Part shown: one piece after another, positions 48,440 through 60,504 of the stretch
How positions within the stretch are numbered: position 1 is the stretch's first letter
Layout: each line of letters starts with the position of its first letter
DNA from: Punica granatum
Taxonomy: Eukaryota; Streptophyta; Magnoliopsida; Myrtales; Lythraceae
Assembly (NCBI RefSeq): GCF_007655135.1
Contig: NC_045131.1
Span: 11,764,001 to 11,828,000, forward strand
Direction: 5' to 3'
Length of the DNA stretch: 64,000 nt
Translations under genes and position numbers: made by a program
The notes under the pieces: generated by a model
Seen by the model: only the letters and a program-made list of their open reading frames with translations
What the model was told of the DNA's origin: nothing
Databases searched by the model: none

Positions 48440-51400
48440 ATCTTGTGGGGTAAAGGCTACAAAACGGGTAGGACGGAAGGAATCAGAATGTTCTTTATAG
48501 ATTTTTGATCAGTCGGTTTCCGATTTACTCATGAGAAGGACGGTTGATGATGAGTTCTGCAGTACAGAAAAAAGTGAATAAATTCCTCCAATTATTTTTC
48601 ATACGGAAGACAGACATTCCAGTACGGCCTTTCCATTGTATATGTATCCTCGTATATTTGCTTGATATGAAATTGTTTCGTTTTTGCCATCATATGTATG
48701 GTACATATCGTATATATGCTCAATATGTGGGTGTGTGGCAGAGAACATATATGTCACATTATTCCTACCTATCTGAGGATCATTTACATATAGTTGTCGC
48801 CCTGAACCAAGTAGCCACCTCTCGAACATACTCTTTTGGCTGAACGTATTCGAGTCTCAGCTTCGAGAGATTCTGATGATCGATTAAATTTTAAGATGTA
48901 TAGTTGTACAAGATCCTTATAATAATATCAAGATATTTATTTGACAAAAAAAAAATACATACGAGATATATTTGATCAAGTCCACTAATGCGGATGACAC
49001 ATTGTCATTCCAATCGCTTGCTCTCTGCCAGTCGACCTGAATTCGTACGTGAACGGAGAAGATCAGCCTGTGATTTGATTTTGTTTTTCTCAGTGAGACC
49101 ACGAAATATCATCAAACTACTAGTTGATAAGATTAATTTCCGTTCTAGTGTCAACGTAACTCTGATAGCAAGGTACTTCAATTCAAGTTTCTTTTTCTTT
49201 GTCGTGCTCAATTCAAGTTTCTTTTATTTGGCCAATATGGGAAATTTTGGATCATTCCTTTTTTGTTGGCCAGGAGTTTAACTAACTCACTCTCTACGCC
49301 CCTTCTCATGGTGAAGGAAAATATGATCACCGATTGTAATAGGCCATGGACACTCCTGATAACAAAAAAAAAAAAAGATCATTGATCGTAACTAATCGTA
49401 GCAAATCTCCAAATTTGATATGATTTCTCCTACCATCTATCACTACTTTCTCATGATCCAAATTACATGTCTGGTCAGATTTAAGAGATCATGAATTCAA
49501 TAATCACTTATGAGACTCATGTACTCTCTAATTTTATTTTATGTTCATTTATTGTACTAGGCACATGAATCTCCGTTCTAACTAAAAAAAATTACATGTC
49601 TGGGTCCACGTTCCTATCAGAAAATTTCTAAGAAACCCACGTGTTAAATATAGGGTGAGGTGCATAGGATATATGCCATGCCCATATGTGCTGTTAAATC
49701 ATGGAAACTTTTTATTTGTACCCACCATCAAGAAGGCATTCAGCCATATTTAAAATTTTCCTGGCCCTTTAAGTGCTCCATTTGTTAATTTTAATTATTA
49801 AAGGGATTCTTTTCTAAATCAGAAATTAAGTTTTCTGATTATATGAATGATGAATTTATATCTAAGAGGCATTTGCTTTGCTGGAGCATAGGGATTTGAT
49901 GTTATCCACTTGGGACCTCTTCCCCACTTTTCATTTGATGCAATGGAGATAGATTCTCATTCTTCTTATGTGGAAGAAAAAAACCGAGTGAAAGGAATAG
50001 TTGTTCCTTGGGTGATGATGTCTCCAATAGATGAAATTAAATCGAGGAAGAATTTCACTCATACATGTAAAGGGAAGGCCAAAAATGAAATTTATAACGA
50101 AGAGAAAGAGAAGAAGAACTCTCATTCATCTATTGGTTTCCAATGGGTGATAGAAGATTTCATAGTTAGACTCACTAGCTAGTTATCTGAGGCAAGTAGA
50201 GCAATCATCATATTTAATCAAATGATAACTGAGAAAGAAAATTTTGGTGGAGTAACATCATCCTCGATTTAATAAGACCAATAAAGGGTCTTGGGATTTA
50301 TTCTTATTAGTAGGACAACTCCTGAACTCTTTAATATTCTTTCCCATGTCTATTCCCTTCTAGTTGCATGAGTCTTGGCTCTAAATGATGATAATAAAAA
50401 AGAAAAAGTCGAACAATGAATATATATTCAACAACTCAAGAAAAAGTATCTCATGAATCGGGCACGTACTGTGAACTCTGGCGTAGCATGCTAGTTCCCA
50501 CGCATGCGTATGAGATGCCATGGCCCTTAGGGGCAAGACTTTGCCACCACCCTTGAGGGATCGATAACAAACCCTACTTTGGCGATTTTCGACTTCTATA
50601 GTTATTGCATCCCTCCGAGATGCGCTCGGCTCGATAGGAAGACCGCTAACCTGTGCTACCTATCTAGCTAGGATGATTGGACGTTGGAAAAAAAAAATTG
50701 GCGCATATGTGAGCGCGCAGGATCATGTATTTATGTCTAAATTGCAGTATGATATTGCTTTTTGATTTAATTAGACTTTAAATGCAAAGTTTATAAGACA
50801 CTACTATTTCTCCTTACCATTTTCTTTTCTGATGCTTTGCGCTTACATTACTCATGATGAAAAATCTATTGTTCGTACTTCCGTTGGCCAAATGTAAACT
50901 TTCCATCCGCGGACCTAGTAAGTTATTGGATTTATATTCAACTCAAGAGTTCGAGATTTTAGATGGAAGACATAAATCTTTATCGGTTCTGCTAACATGA
51001 CCTAGGGTCATGTCGACTGTGCATGGGTCCCGTATGGATTCCGCGGGTGAACGCATGTGATCGTCCCGTGTCACATAACACAAGATCATAGTAAAATTTC
51101 CCAATCTTTATAAGTATAGTCTAGTAAAAATTCTATATGGTATCAAGGTGAGGTCTCATGTGCCTGCATGGGCTGACATCACGTCAAACCCAATGTCAAA
51201 TGCTGTCATATTAGTCTCCTCTCAATCAAGCACAGAAGAGGTAATTACCGGCTCATGGTCCAATAAAAACCTGAGATAGGGGAAAAAGAAGTCCTATCTC
51301 GAAGTCAATTAGTGATGGCGGAATTCAAGGGCACATGACATGCCTCACATAAGCAAAGTGTAAAGACGAACTACATATTATCACCTAAAGGTGGATGTTG

Positions 51401-53034
51401 ATATCAAAATTACAATGTTCAATAATTGATAATTTAAAGAAAATAATTGGGCGTATATGCAGTTTGGGTTAAACCAACTGATAACTTTTGGATCGGATAG
51501 ATCCCGTGTAGACACAAATTTAATTAAAAATAAAATAAATGTAATAATTTGTGTCAGCCAAAAAAAGTTCATGTACTAATTTTTACAAAAAGATGACAAA
51601 AATTAATGGCAAATATAGAAGCCGGAAGCTTCGAGAAAATTATTTTGAAAATCTAATTTTTTTTCCGGTTATAAGAGAAATTCATAAATTTAGTATAAAA
51701 TTATGAAATAAAGCGAAATAAAAAGGAATATATATCCTACCAATAAAAAATGAATTGGCATTTTGATCTCTGTACTATGACTCCTTCTTCTTTGAAATAT
51801 ATATATATATATGTATTGGGTGAATTTGAAAGATCTAATTTAGCATGCAGTCTATCAAGCACACGTCACTTCTGCTTTCATATATGAGATATATGCACGT
51901 GGGAGTGTGCAAGCATGCATGCGGTGGGTTTTTTTTTGGGTAAATTGACCGTTTATATGTGGAAGAGAGGGAGAAGCATATGTTATGAGGTCCCGGATAT
52001 TATCCTCCACTCTTTCTTCTTTCTTTCTTTCTTATTTCTTATTTTTTATTTTTTATTTTTTATTTTTTCTTTTATTTAGATTCATCACCTCTTGTATTAT
52101 ATCTTAGATTTTTGTCGTCTCAGAGTTTATTACGAAATTTAAGATCAATTGAATCAGAAGCGCTACGAGTTAAGAAGATGATGATAAATCTATCTACATG
52201 CACGCACGCGCACGAGTAGACAGACCGAAAACTTATATATATATATATATATATACACACGTTCAGAAATGTCTGTCCTGGCTCACACATACATATATAA
52301 ATTGAATATATTTTTATATGCAGCAAAGCCATACAAAGATACGCGTATAAAGAAAAAGAAGAAAAGCTAATTCCCTTTTTTTGTTCAACTTCTTTTAAAT
52401 TTCGTCACTCCCAAATCGAATCATTTGGGGCTCATAGGGCAATGATAAGAACATATACTTCTCTGTATGGTATGCTCTATGCTATGCCTTACGTTATTAC
52501 GTAATATATATGCATGGAATCCCAAAGTAAATATATACTACATGTATATATGTATGCATACATCATATTTTCTACGTGGCATCAATCTCTGGGAGGCAAA
52601 GAATTAAATACACGGAATCTCCTTTACATTATATTATATATGTATATATAACCGGCTCATCGGAAGGGAAAGAGCCGTATATTTTCTTAGGATGTTTTTC
52701 TCATCTTTTTCTTTTTCCCCAAGTAATAACATGTCTTAATTTCTTTGTTTACAAGCTTATAAAAAGGTACATAAAAATAATCAAGTGGATTCATATATCA
52801 AGTGGAGCCCGACTCAAATAATCAACCGGCTTGGTGTGTCTCGTTTAGGCCAGTGAATCTGATTGGGTAATATGATTCACGAACGTCGTATTCTTTAAGA
52901 TTTTCATATTTCCGATATTCTTTTCAGATTGAATAGAGGATAAGAACAGTTGGAACTGAAAATGAAAAAAGAAGCCGAAACACTTCCTTTTAGATGCAAA
53001 GGATAATTATAAAAGCAAAAGAATTGCGAGGACA
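48440..53034. other. Intergenic AT-rich DNA, including an LTR-element relic
   Basis: No host gene supported. At 51136-51143 'tggtatca' follows an LTR-like stretch; it is the start of a primer-binding site for initiator tRNA-Met, so about 50.7-51.14 kb may be the LTR of a decayed retrotransposon. A 90-codon frame at 49910-50182 has no recognised domain. Pyrimidine repeats lie at 52006-52075 and a TA microsatellite at 52233-52256. Confidence 0.45.
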
Positions 53035-53059
53035 GATCGTGACGCACACTACAAGAAAT

Positions 53060-53400
53060 TTCATTTATTATGACAAAATCTCTTGCCACAAAGAAATGTT
53101 TGTCAAAAGAAACAATTATATAGTGATAAAAGATAAGTTTGTCACAGTAATTGTCAAATCGCGACAAAAAATAATTCGTCAGCTCATTTTGTCATAAATA
53201 ATACACTTAAGGTGACAAAATGTGATTTTATCACAATAGTTTGTCACTGTTGTTTTGGCTGATAATTCGTTACGATTCGTAATTGTAATATTGTGACAAA
53301 ATTATTTCTTTGCGAAAAATTTATCACAAAAAATCATATCAAAATATACAATGACAAAGAATGCATCATATGACATATGACAATTGTATTATGTCTCCAT
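53060..53400. repeat. CACTA left subterminal repeat region
   Basis: Many copies of a roughly 8-10 base word, in both orientations: 'tttgtcac', 'gtgacaaaat', 'ttgtcaaa', 'tatcacaa'. In En/Spm such repeats are binding sites for the TNPA protein and are needed for transposition. The matching region at the other end is 57840-58110. That these words serve the encoded protein is inference. Confidence 0.75.
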
Positions 53401-55322
53401 AATCTCATTTTTCAACTATGCTACAAATTATTTTTCACAATATACAGTATAATTTCTCATGATGAATGATTTTATCAAAAGAATTATTATTTACTTACAA
53501 AACATCCTTGATTTTTAAATTTTAAATAATTTATAATATTCACGAATTCATCATTTTTATTATAAATAAGTACTTTCTCGTAAAATGTGATCATTTATAG
53601 AATAATTTCATAATTTTTAATTTTTTCATATTTGTTATCTGCAAAATATAAGCTTTAGTTTTTAATTTTTTTTTCAAATAATACGATCTCAATGCATTAA
53701 TTTTTCAATTTTTCAAAGAAAGATCTTGACTCAAAGAAAGATCTTGATAGCAAGTAGCTCATGAGTATCTCGTTTCAGTTACACTCCTTATCTAAGCGAT
53801 AACTTTGTCATATCTAGCAAACATAAAGTAAATGGACAACCCTTATAAATGTAACTCGTCTATTCTATAGATTTTTTCATGTCGGCATAATATGATATTA
53901 GTTCGTCATGAAGTTACAATTAGCTAGTTCCTACAAATGATACTTAAAGTATCATGATTTTCGATATCTACCAGCTCAAACTATAGTATTAGGATGATTG
54001 ATATCGGAGTTATGCATGACAGGGCAAGCTACACAATGGCCAATGGATCAAATCATTCTAACATAACTATATATTAGCATTAAAATTTTACTCTAACATA
54101 TAGATATCTATACTTTTATATCATACATAGTTATTAACAGCAATATGACCATTTTAATTAGAACAACTGAACCCTTATTAGAGTTACATCAGCTAAAACC
54201 ATTTAAAAATACTTGTAAACATTAACTTCCATATCTATCTATAAATATATATGTTCAAGTTACATTTTGATTAGTTAGTATTTATTAAATGACTTTTTCA
54301 AAGTAGGATTATATAGTTTCATCTAAGAGTAATTAATAGGCCCAAAAAAAAAGCATCAAATCTCTTCTCACCAAAATAAAAAAAAAACGATCAGTTATCT
54401 TATTTTCCCTAATTTTGCACATCTCTCTCTCATCTTCTCTGCCGTTCCAAATCTCTCGCTATTTCTCTCTTCCTCTTCCAAATCTCTAGCTTATCTCTTC
54501 CAAATCCTTTTCTCCCTTGTTCCTTCTCAGATTCTGAAAGCAATCCACCGAAAAATTCGCAAGATTTGCTGCCCACTAGCATCAGTTAGCGGGAAGAAGG
54601 GCGCGCCAAAATGGGAATGCAAATTTGGCGAAAAGTCAGTGTAAATCATTCCCTGCGAACTGTAATTGTGGGTTCGTAGCTCTCTATCTAATCACAAGAG
54701 AACTTGGGCAGATTATACCAAGGTATCTCCTTTCTCTTTCTCTACACCGATCGATGCTCTCTTATTCTTGCATGAAATTTCTATAAGTTTTTGCCTTTGT
54801 GGTTTAGAGTCAATCTACTAAAACCTGTCTCTATACTGGGTATTGTCGGTTACTTCACTTTGATTTTCTCTGTGTATAGCGATGGGCAATTGTACTATTT
54901 GGCTTGTTGTTTGCTCGAATTTTTTAAATTTCTGTCAGTTTAAGGACTGGTGCTTCTTTTTGATAAGTCAATTTGTTGAATTATGTAATGAAATATTTAA
55001 TTAGGCACTGTGAAATTGAGTAGCCGATTAGTCAGGCTGAAGGTTTTGTTTCTCAATTAATTTAGGCAGAGCTTCTATGCTTAGATGGCAAAATTAGAGA
55101 TTTATTGAAGATTCTATCTATTGATTATATACTCATTTTGTTCCATGAGAGTTGTTGTTAGAGATTGGAAATATTAGTCGAAGGTTTACTCTTTTTCGCA
55201 TTTACCCTTGTTTCATATTCTAACTACTTGTTCATCTTGTATACGTTAACTTTCTTATATTATTCATACGTACTACTATTTCTACCAAAAAGAGAGGTCA
55301 TGGTTTAGCTAGGGGTTTTCAG

Positions 55323-56754
55323 GTCACGAAACGACTGAGGAGGGTAGCAAAATTGATGGAGTTATCATTTCTGAAGATAACTACAAACCCGTAGGCTCAG
55401 CTGAGAAAATATTTAAGATGGAGTTAGGCATAATCACCCAGTTACTAGTTCCCCTTCGAGTATATTATTGGAAGAGAATGAAAAATGAGATGAAAGAGCC
55501 ACTGTTTGCTCGTCTACAGGTAAGAGAAACTATGAATATTCTAATTTAATTTAAGATATATTATGTATTGCATGTATCTAGGATGACTTTAGTTGTAAAT
55601 TTGACGCTGAAATGTGGTAAAACAAGCATATTTATTTTCTTATTGTACTTTTTACTTTGGCTCTGTAGAGTGAATTTCAAATTTATCTGCCTGAGCCACA
55701 TGCAAGAGAAGTGGTAGATGCAACAATGGCAGATCGTTATAGGCAATTCAAACATAATTGCCGCAAGCACTATAGAAAGTTTTTGACCATCGAGGAAGCA
55801 CGTCGAAATCCTCCTATTGATGTGGAGGAGGCAGATTGGACTCCATTGTGTAAGCATTTCGAGAGTGATGAATTTAAAGTATTTTTTTTATCTAGTTTGT
55901 CTTTTTTTTTCTTTTTTTTTCTGCCCCTTTGTTTACCATATGGATGCCCTTTATGCAAGTAATTGTATTTTTTAATATAGCGTGCTAGCAAGGCAAATGC
56001 TACCAATAGGTCGAAGCTTGAGGTGAATCATACATCAGGTTCAAAGTCATATTGTCCACGTATGTATGAAATGGTAAGATTGATGATGAATTCAAAATCT
56101 TTTATACTAAATTTAATCAATGAATGATATATCACATCATTTATAATTATGTGTGGGAAATCTCTGAGGACCCTCTACCGATGCCTAAAGAAGTCGGTGT
56201 GTATTATGATGCCCATCACAAGAGGGCTACTGGCACATGGATCCATCCAAAAGCTCAAGAGAACTATGTATTTCACTCTTACATGAAAATACGTTAAAAA
56301 GCTTTTTAGAGATATTTATTTGCTCATAGAAGCTGAACCTATTATTTTTATTGTTAGTAATAGTGATACTTTGAATGATAAAATATTTTTTCCTTCATAG
56401 GAGCAAATGAAGGCTTTGCATGCACAACCAATAGAGAATGACATTTCATTAACAGGAAGAGAGATATTTCAAGAAGTTGTGAAGCCAAAATCTAGGTATA
56501 CTCGTGGACTTGGCTATGGTGCAAGGCATCTTGCTAGGCCAAGATCAACTGCTCGTTTCCATGTAGAAGGTAATGACTCTAAGAGAGAATCTCGTGAAGT
56601 GTTGGAGCAGAAGATTGGAAGTCAACAAGCACAAATAGAAAGTCAACAAGATCATATAGGAATATTGCAGTCATCACATGCCAATCTGGAAGCCCAAATT
56701 CGAGATTTGCTTGGTCGACTTGAAGCAAGAGACACCTCTCACTCAAATCCTTAA
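55323..56754 (+). CDS. CACTA-encoded Ptta/En/Spm-type protein (partial, 5' exon unresolved)
   Basis: Five visible coding exons, joined in frame: 55323-55519 (open from its third base), 55669-55878, 55981-56073, 56169-56267, 56401-56754 (stop). Features match the plant transposase Ptta/En/Spm domain (Pfam Transposase_24): a VPLRVYYWKRM segment, FKHNCRKHYRK, HTSGSKSYCPRM, GTWIHPKAQENY, then LTGREIF and GYGAR. The C-terminal 60 residues (EQKIGSQQAQIESQQ) predict a coiled coil. In CACTA elements this protein is the TNPA-like DNA-binding partner, not the catalytic DDE enzyme. The start codon lies in an unresolved upstream exon, perhaps at 54611. Transcription seems to start near the CT-rich stretch at about 54420-54520. 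The intact frame suggests recent activity. Confidence 0.8.
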
Positions 56755-57839
56755 CGGTAAATAAAAAATTTCAACTTGTTTTTCCTTTTTTTGTCTATCT
56801 ATTGGCTATATTGGTTAGATTTCAGTTATTCAATGGACATCGACTTCATAGAATATAGAAGGAAGTTGTTTTGTTTGTCCAATAAATTGAATTGGGTTAC
56901 CAATAAAAAAGGATAAGCTTGGATTTTTCTATAGGATGGAACTCATAGTTTTCTTGACATTCTTCCAAATATTCTCTAACCCTTTTATTGTTAATCTCCA
57001 TGCAATTACTTTTTTATTTTATAGACATTCTGTCATAGCCTCTTGAACCCTTTAAAGCAACCTTTTGTTCGAAGATAACTGTTCATATTTTTATTTTTCT
57101 ATGGAGACTTTAACTTTTATTTTACATTTTGATGATGTAGTCTTGTAGTTTAGATTCCTTATTTATGGATAAGGGCTGTTGTAAGATCTTGGAGCATTAA
57201 ATCTAATTTTTATGAGTTGTGATATCATAGCCATCACATATGTATTAATTTTAAATTACAACATGCTGATTGAATTTTCTGTTTTGTATTTTGTAGACGA
57301 AAGTGCATTTGGACAATGGGAGGCGCAAGACTCATCACGTAAATGGTTTAGAAAGATCATCGCTCTATTCTAGGATGTTTTCTTTTAATTTCTAAGTTCA
57401 AGTAGAAGTAGTTCTCTTCTTAGACTTGTAATTTGGAATTTCTTTGACATTTTAATATTATAACTTTGGATTAATAGGTTAATATCTATTTGGTGCTCCT
57501 TATTCTAGTTGAAAATGTTTGTATTGCTTTCGTTTTTCACTAATTTTGTACCTCCAATTTGGCCTATGATTATAGTATTGGATAAAATGTAACATTCGTC
57601 AAATTAACCGTATGAATTATAGATAAAATAATAATGATGAAAGACTTCGTCAATCCTGACGAAAGAATTCGTGAAAAGAGGAATTTAATTTTATAGATTT
57701 TTAGAAAATTAATATTTTCAAAAAAATATTAATTATTTCTAATTACGAATTTTTAATTTTATTAATTTTGTTATTTTGACGAATATTTGTCATGTATATT
57801 ATCACGAGATATTTCATTCGAAAGTTATTCGAAAATTAA

Positions 57840-58110
57840 AGATCGACTTTTCATGACAAACGACATTTATTGCAACGAAATCATCTTAATATTGTGACAT
57901 TTCATTTTGTCACGATAAAATGATTTATAATTACAAAATTTAACTTTCTCACAATATGTGATATGATATTGTGATAAAGTAATATTTTGTCACGACAAAC
58001 TTATTAAGACAAGCTTATTCTAACAAAAGCTGTGACAAAAAAAATTTGTCACGAGAAACATTTGGTGACAAATACTAACCATATTTTGACAAAATATTTT
58101 GTAGTAATAG
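57840..58110. repeat. CACTA right subterminal repeat region
   Basis: Dense copies of 'tttgtcacg', 'tgtgacaaa', 'gtgacaaat' and relatives in both orientations, the counterpart of the repeats at 53060-53400. The region ends about 18 bases before the terminal inverted repeat. Confidence 0.75.
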
Positions 58111-58648
58111 TCTAATTTTCTTGTAGTGGCAATGCAGATCACAGTTTTTCAAATCTAAATTTGAATTTAGACTCAAAGGGAATACATCACCCTAAACCCG
58201 ACGAATAACACCCAAAATGATCATGGAAAAAGATAAAATCTCTCCAAGAAATATCATTGATACTAAGATATAAACTTCTAAAGTTATGGTACAATGAGTT
58301 GAACTACATATATATAGGCCTAAGACAACTATGAAAATACTAAAATAAGAAATTAGAATATAGACTCTTACGATGTAACTTTCTAAAACAAAACAGGTAA
58401 TTGTTCCAAAATAAGAAACTGAAAACTCTTGACTCAAACTAAAATTGAAAGTTATATCTAATTCTAAATATATTTCTATTTAAATAAAATATATTATCTA
58501 ATTAAGATAATAATATTCATAATCTATTGATCAAGACATCTCATCTTCCCTTTTCACATTACGAGAATATTTTCTTGATATATTCAATATATGCTTATCT
58601 GGGTTTAGACTTGTTGATATGGATTTCGGCTTAAAATCCTCCTCGTCA

Positions 58649-59995
58649 TTCTCCCCCACTTGTGAAAAGCTCGTCCTCAAGTTTTCGATGTGCTTCGAGT
58701 TTTGTAATCCACATGAAGTTGAACCCCTCGTATGCCTGGTTCTGTGATCATCATTGCTTGGAATTCCATATGTAGGAATTTTGATACGCATGATAACTTT
58801 ATGATCTTCTCTTCCAAGGAAATAGGCAACTCTTGGATTCTGGTGTTAACCCAATCTTGGCCTCAAATGCTTGTTCTTTTTTGGGACTCTCGACAATCTT
58901 AGGAACTTCCTCAATCTCCTCTTCCTTGCAGTCGGTTGGCTTCAGTCTCTCGTCATCCTTTTCGATGTCATGGTTGTTGTGCGAAATTTCCTTTCATCAC
59001 TAGATGAATATTCTTCGTATCACTAATATTTACTTTAGCCCTTTCATGATGAAGTTTGGTGAAATCAGCAGAATTCTCTCGAGTTTCAATTCTAATTTGC
59101 TCATTCAATTGCAATTCGACCTTAAAAGCTATGCCGTAAGTTTCAGATAAAGTCGAAATCACCTTGTACCCTATTCTTTCTTGTATGTTAGGATTTAGGC
59201 CTTCTAGATAACGCTTGATTTTGTTATCTTCACTTTCTACTAATAAAACGCATTCAACCAAGTGAAAGAATTTCATGGTATACTTTTCAACCATCCTACT
59301 TCGTTAAGAACATTGCTAGTACAATTGAAACAAGTACTCTTCATACTCTAAGGAAAACAATCTTGTTTTTAGAAATCTCTTCATACGCCTCCATATAAAA
59401 ATTGGATCTTTGTAATCTCAAATGCGATCTTGTTGCAATCTTTCCCGCCAAGTAGAAGGTTTACCTCTGAAGGGATAAACTTCCCGATCTACTCAGCTTC
59501 CATTATCAGGGATATCATATTAATCAAAGAAATGATCCACATCGAAAATCCATTCTAGAAAATTTTCGTCACTTACTCTTCCATCGAAAGTGGGAACTCT
59601 TCTTGGATGGTAATCTTCTGGATCCCATAGATATCTTCTGCTTCCGCAATAATTCACAACTCGATTGTATCCATCTTGAAATGGACCAACATCGACTTGG
59701 AGTGTACGATTGGCCGAAACGCGTCGAACGACAAGCAACTCATGAGGAACAACACGATATGCCCGACAATCGTCTCCCGCATTCTGATCAGTACGCAAGC
59801 CTAGAGCGCCAAGCATGGTATGCAGCTCCTCAAACCTTTGGTCTAATCTCCACTCCAACCTCTGTTTGAGTGTCTGTTCCAGCCTCTCGATCCTTTGCTA
59901 ATTTACTGTCACCTCCTGCTCTTCGACATTAGGGTGGTTGTGAACCGCTTCGTTCGCCATTATCATATTTAGAAAAGTCCTGCTCCGATACTAAC
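58649..59995 (-). pseudogene. Broken gag region of the LTR element
   Basis: On the minus strand, 59858-59520 and 59294-58968 are open in the same frame. The first ends in PTFDGRVSDENFLEWIFDVD, like the start of the Ty3/gypsy Gag (Retrotrans_gag) domain. The second, starting near MVEKYTMKFFHLVE and including KRYLEGLNPNIQERI, matches the later part of the same domain. Between them frames are shifted and several stops occur, so no intact Gag is made. No protease, reverse transcriptase, RNase H or integrase sequence follows before the polypurine tract at 58649. Confidence 0.75.
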
Positions 59996-60499
59996 TAACC
60001 AATGCGGATCACGATTTCTCAAGTCTAAATCTGAATTTAGACTCGAAGGGAATAGGTCACGTCTAAACCCGACGAATAACACCTAAAACGGCCATGGAAG
60101 AAGAGAAAACCTCTCCAAGAAATATTATTGATACTGAGATATAAAGTTCTAGAGTTTTGGTACAATGAGATGGACTACATATCTATAGGCCTAAAATATG
60201 AAATTAGAATCTAGACTCTTACTATATAACTTACTAAAACAAAACAAGTAATTGTTTCAAAATAAGAAATTGAAAACTCTTGACTCAAACTAAAATTGAA
60301 AGTAATATATAATTCCAAATATATTTCTATCTAAATAAAATATACTACATAATTAAGATAATAATATTCCTAATTTATATATCAAGACATCTCATTTTCT
60401 CTTTTCACATCACGAGAATATTTTCTTGATATATCAAAGATATGCTTCTTTAAGCTTGGGCTTGTTAGTATAGATTTGGGCTGAAAATCGTCCTCGTCA
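59996..60499 (-). repeat. Right (5') LTR
   Basis: About 504 bases, matching 58132-58648 base for base over long stretches, including 'ccaagaaatatta(t/c)tgatac' and 'ctcttgactcaaactaaaat'. The element reads leftward, so this copy is the promoter-proximal LTR. The left edge joins the primer-binding site region; the right edge 'cgtca' is followed by the GATCG duplication. The left edge could be off by one or two bases, because it reads TAACC where the partner reads TGACG. Confidence 0.85.
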
Positions 60500-60504
60500 G
60501 ATCG

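Larger units (their letters stand above)
53047..58128. mobile_element. CACTA (En/Spm-type) DNA transposon, 5.08 kb
   Basis: The left terminus is CACTACAAGAAATTT and the right terminus, on the minus strand, is CACTACAAGAAAATT, giving a 12-base perfect inverted repeat with the diagnostic CACTA start. A 3-bp target duplication GCA is present at 53044-53046 and 58129-58131, as expected for the superfamily. Both subterminal regions are crowded with short direct and inverted copies of a TTTGTCAC/GTGACAAA word. The body has one spliced gene on the plus strand (55323-56754). No TNP2-like transposase was found, so mobility would need a helper. Confidence 0.95.
53040..58648 (-). repeat. Left (3') LTR, interrupted by the CACTA element
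   Basis: LTR sequence occupies 53040-53046 and 58132-58648 (about 524 bases in total). The CACTA transposon and its duplicated GCA lie between. The right edge 'cctcgtca' at 58641-58648 matches the right edge of the other LTR at 60492-60499. The intact partner at 59996-60499 lets the empty site be inferred, with divergence of a few per cent or more by eye. Confidence 0.85.
53035..60504 (-). mobile_element. Short Ty3/gypsy-type LTR element (gag remnant), split by a CACTA insertion
   Basis: The element runs on the minus strand. The two LTRs share near-identical text such as 'gaatttagactc(a/g)aagggaat' and 'acccgacgaataacacc'. The outer ends form TGACG...CGTCA. A 5-bp duplication GATCG flanks it at 53035-53039 and 60500-60504. 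A primer-binding site next to the right LTR (minus strand 'tagtatcggagca', near 59980) resembles the initiator-Met type. A purine tract (minus strand 'aagtgggggagaa') abuts the left LTR at 58649. Without the CACTA insertion the element is only about 2.4 kb, with a gag remnant and no pol, so it is non-autonomous or internally deleted. Confidence 0.87.
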
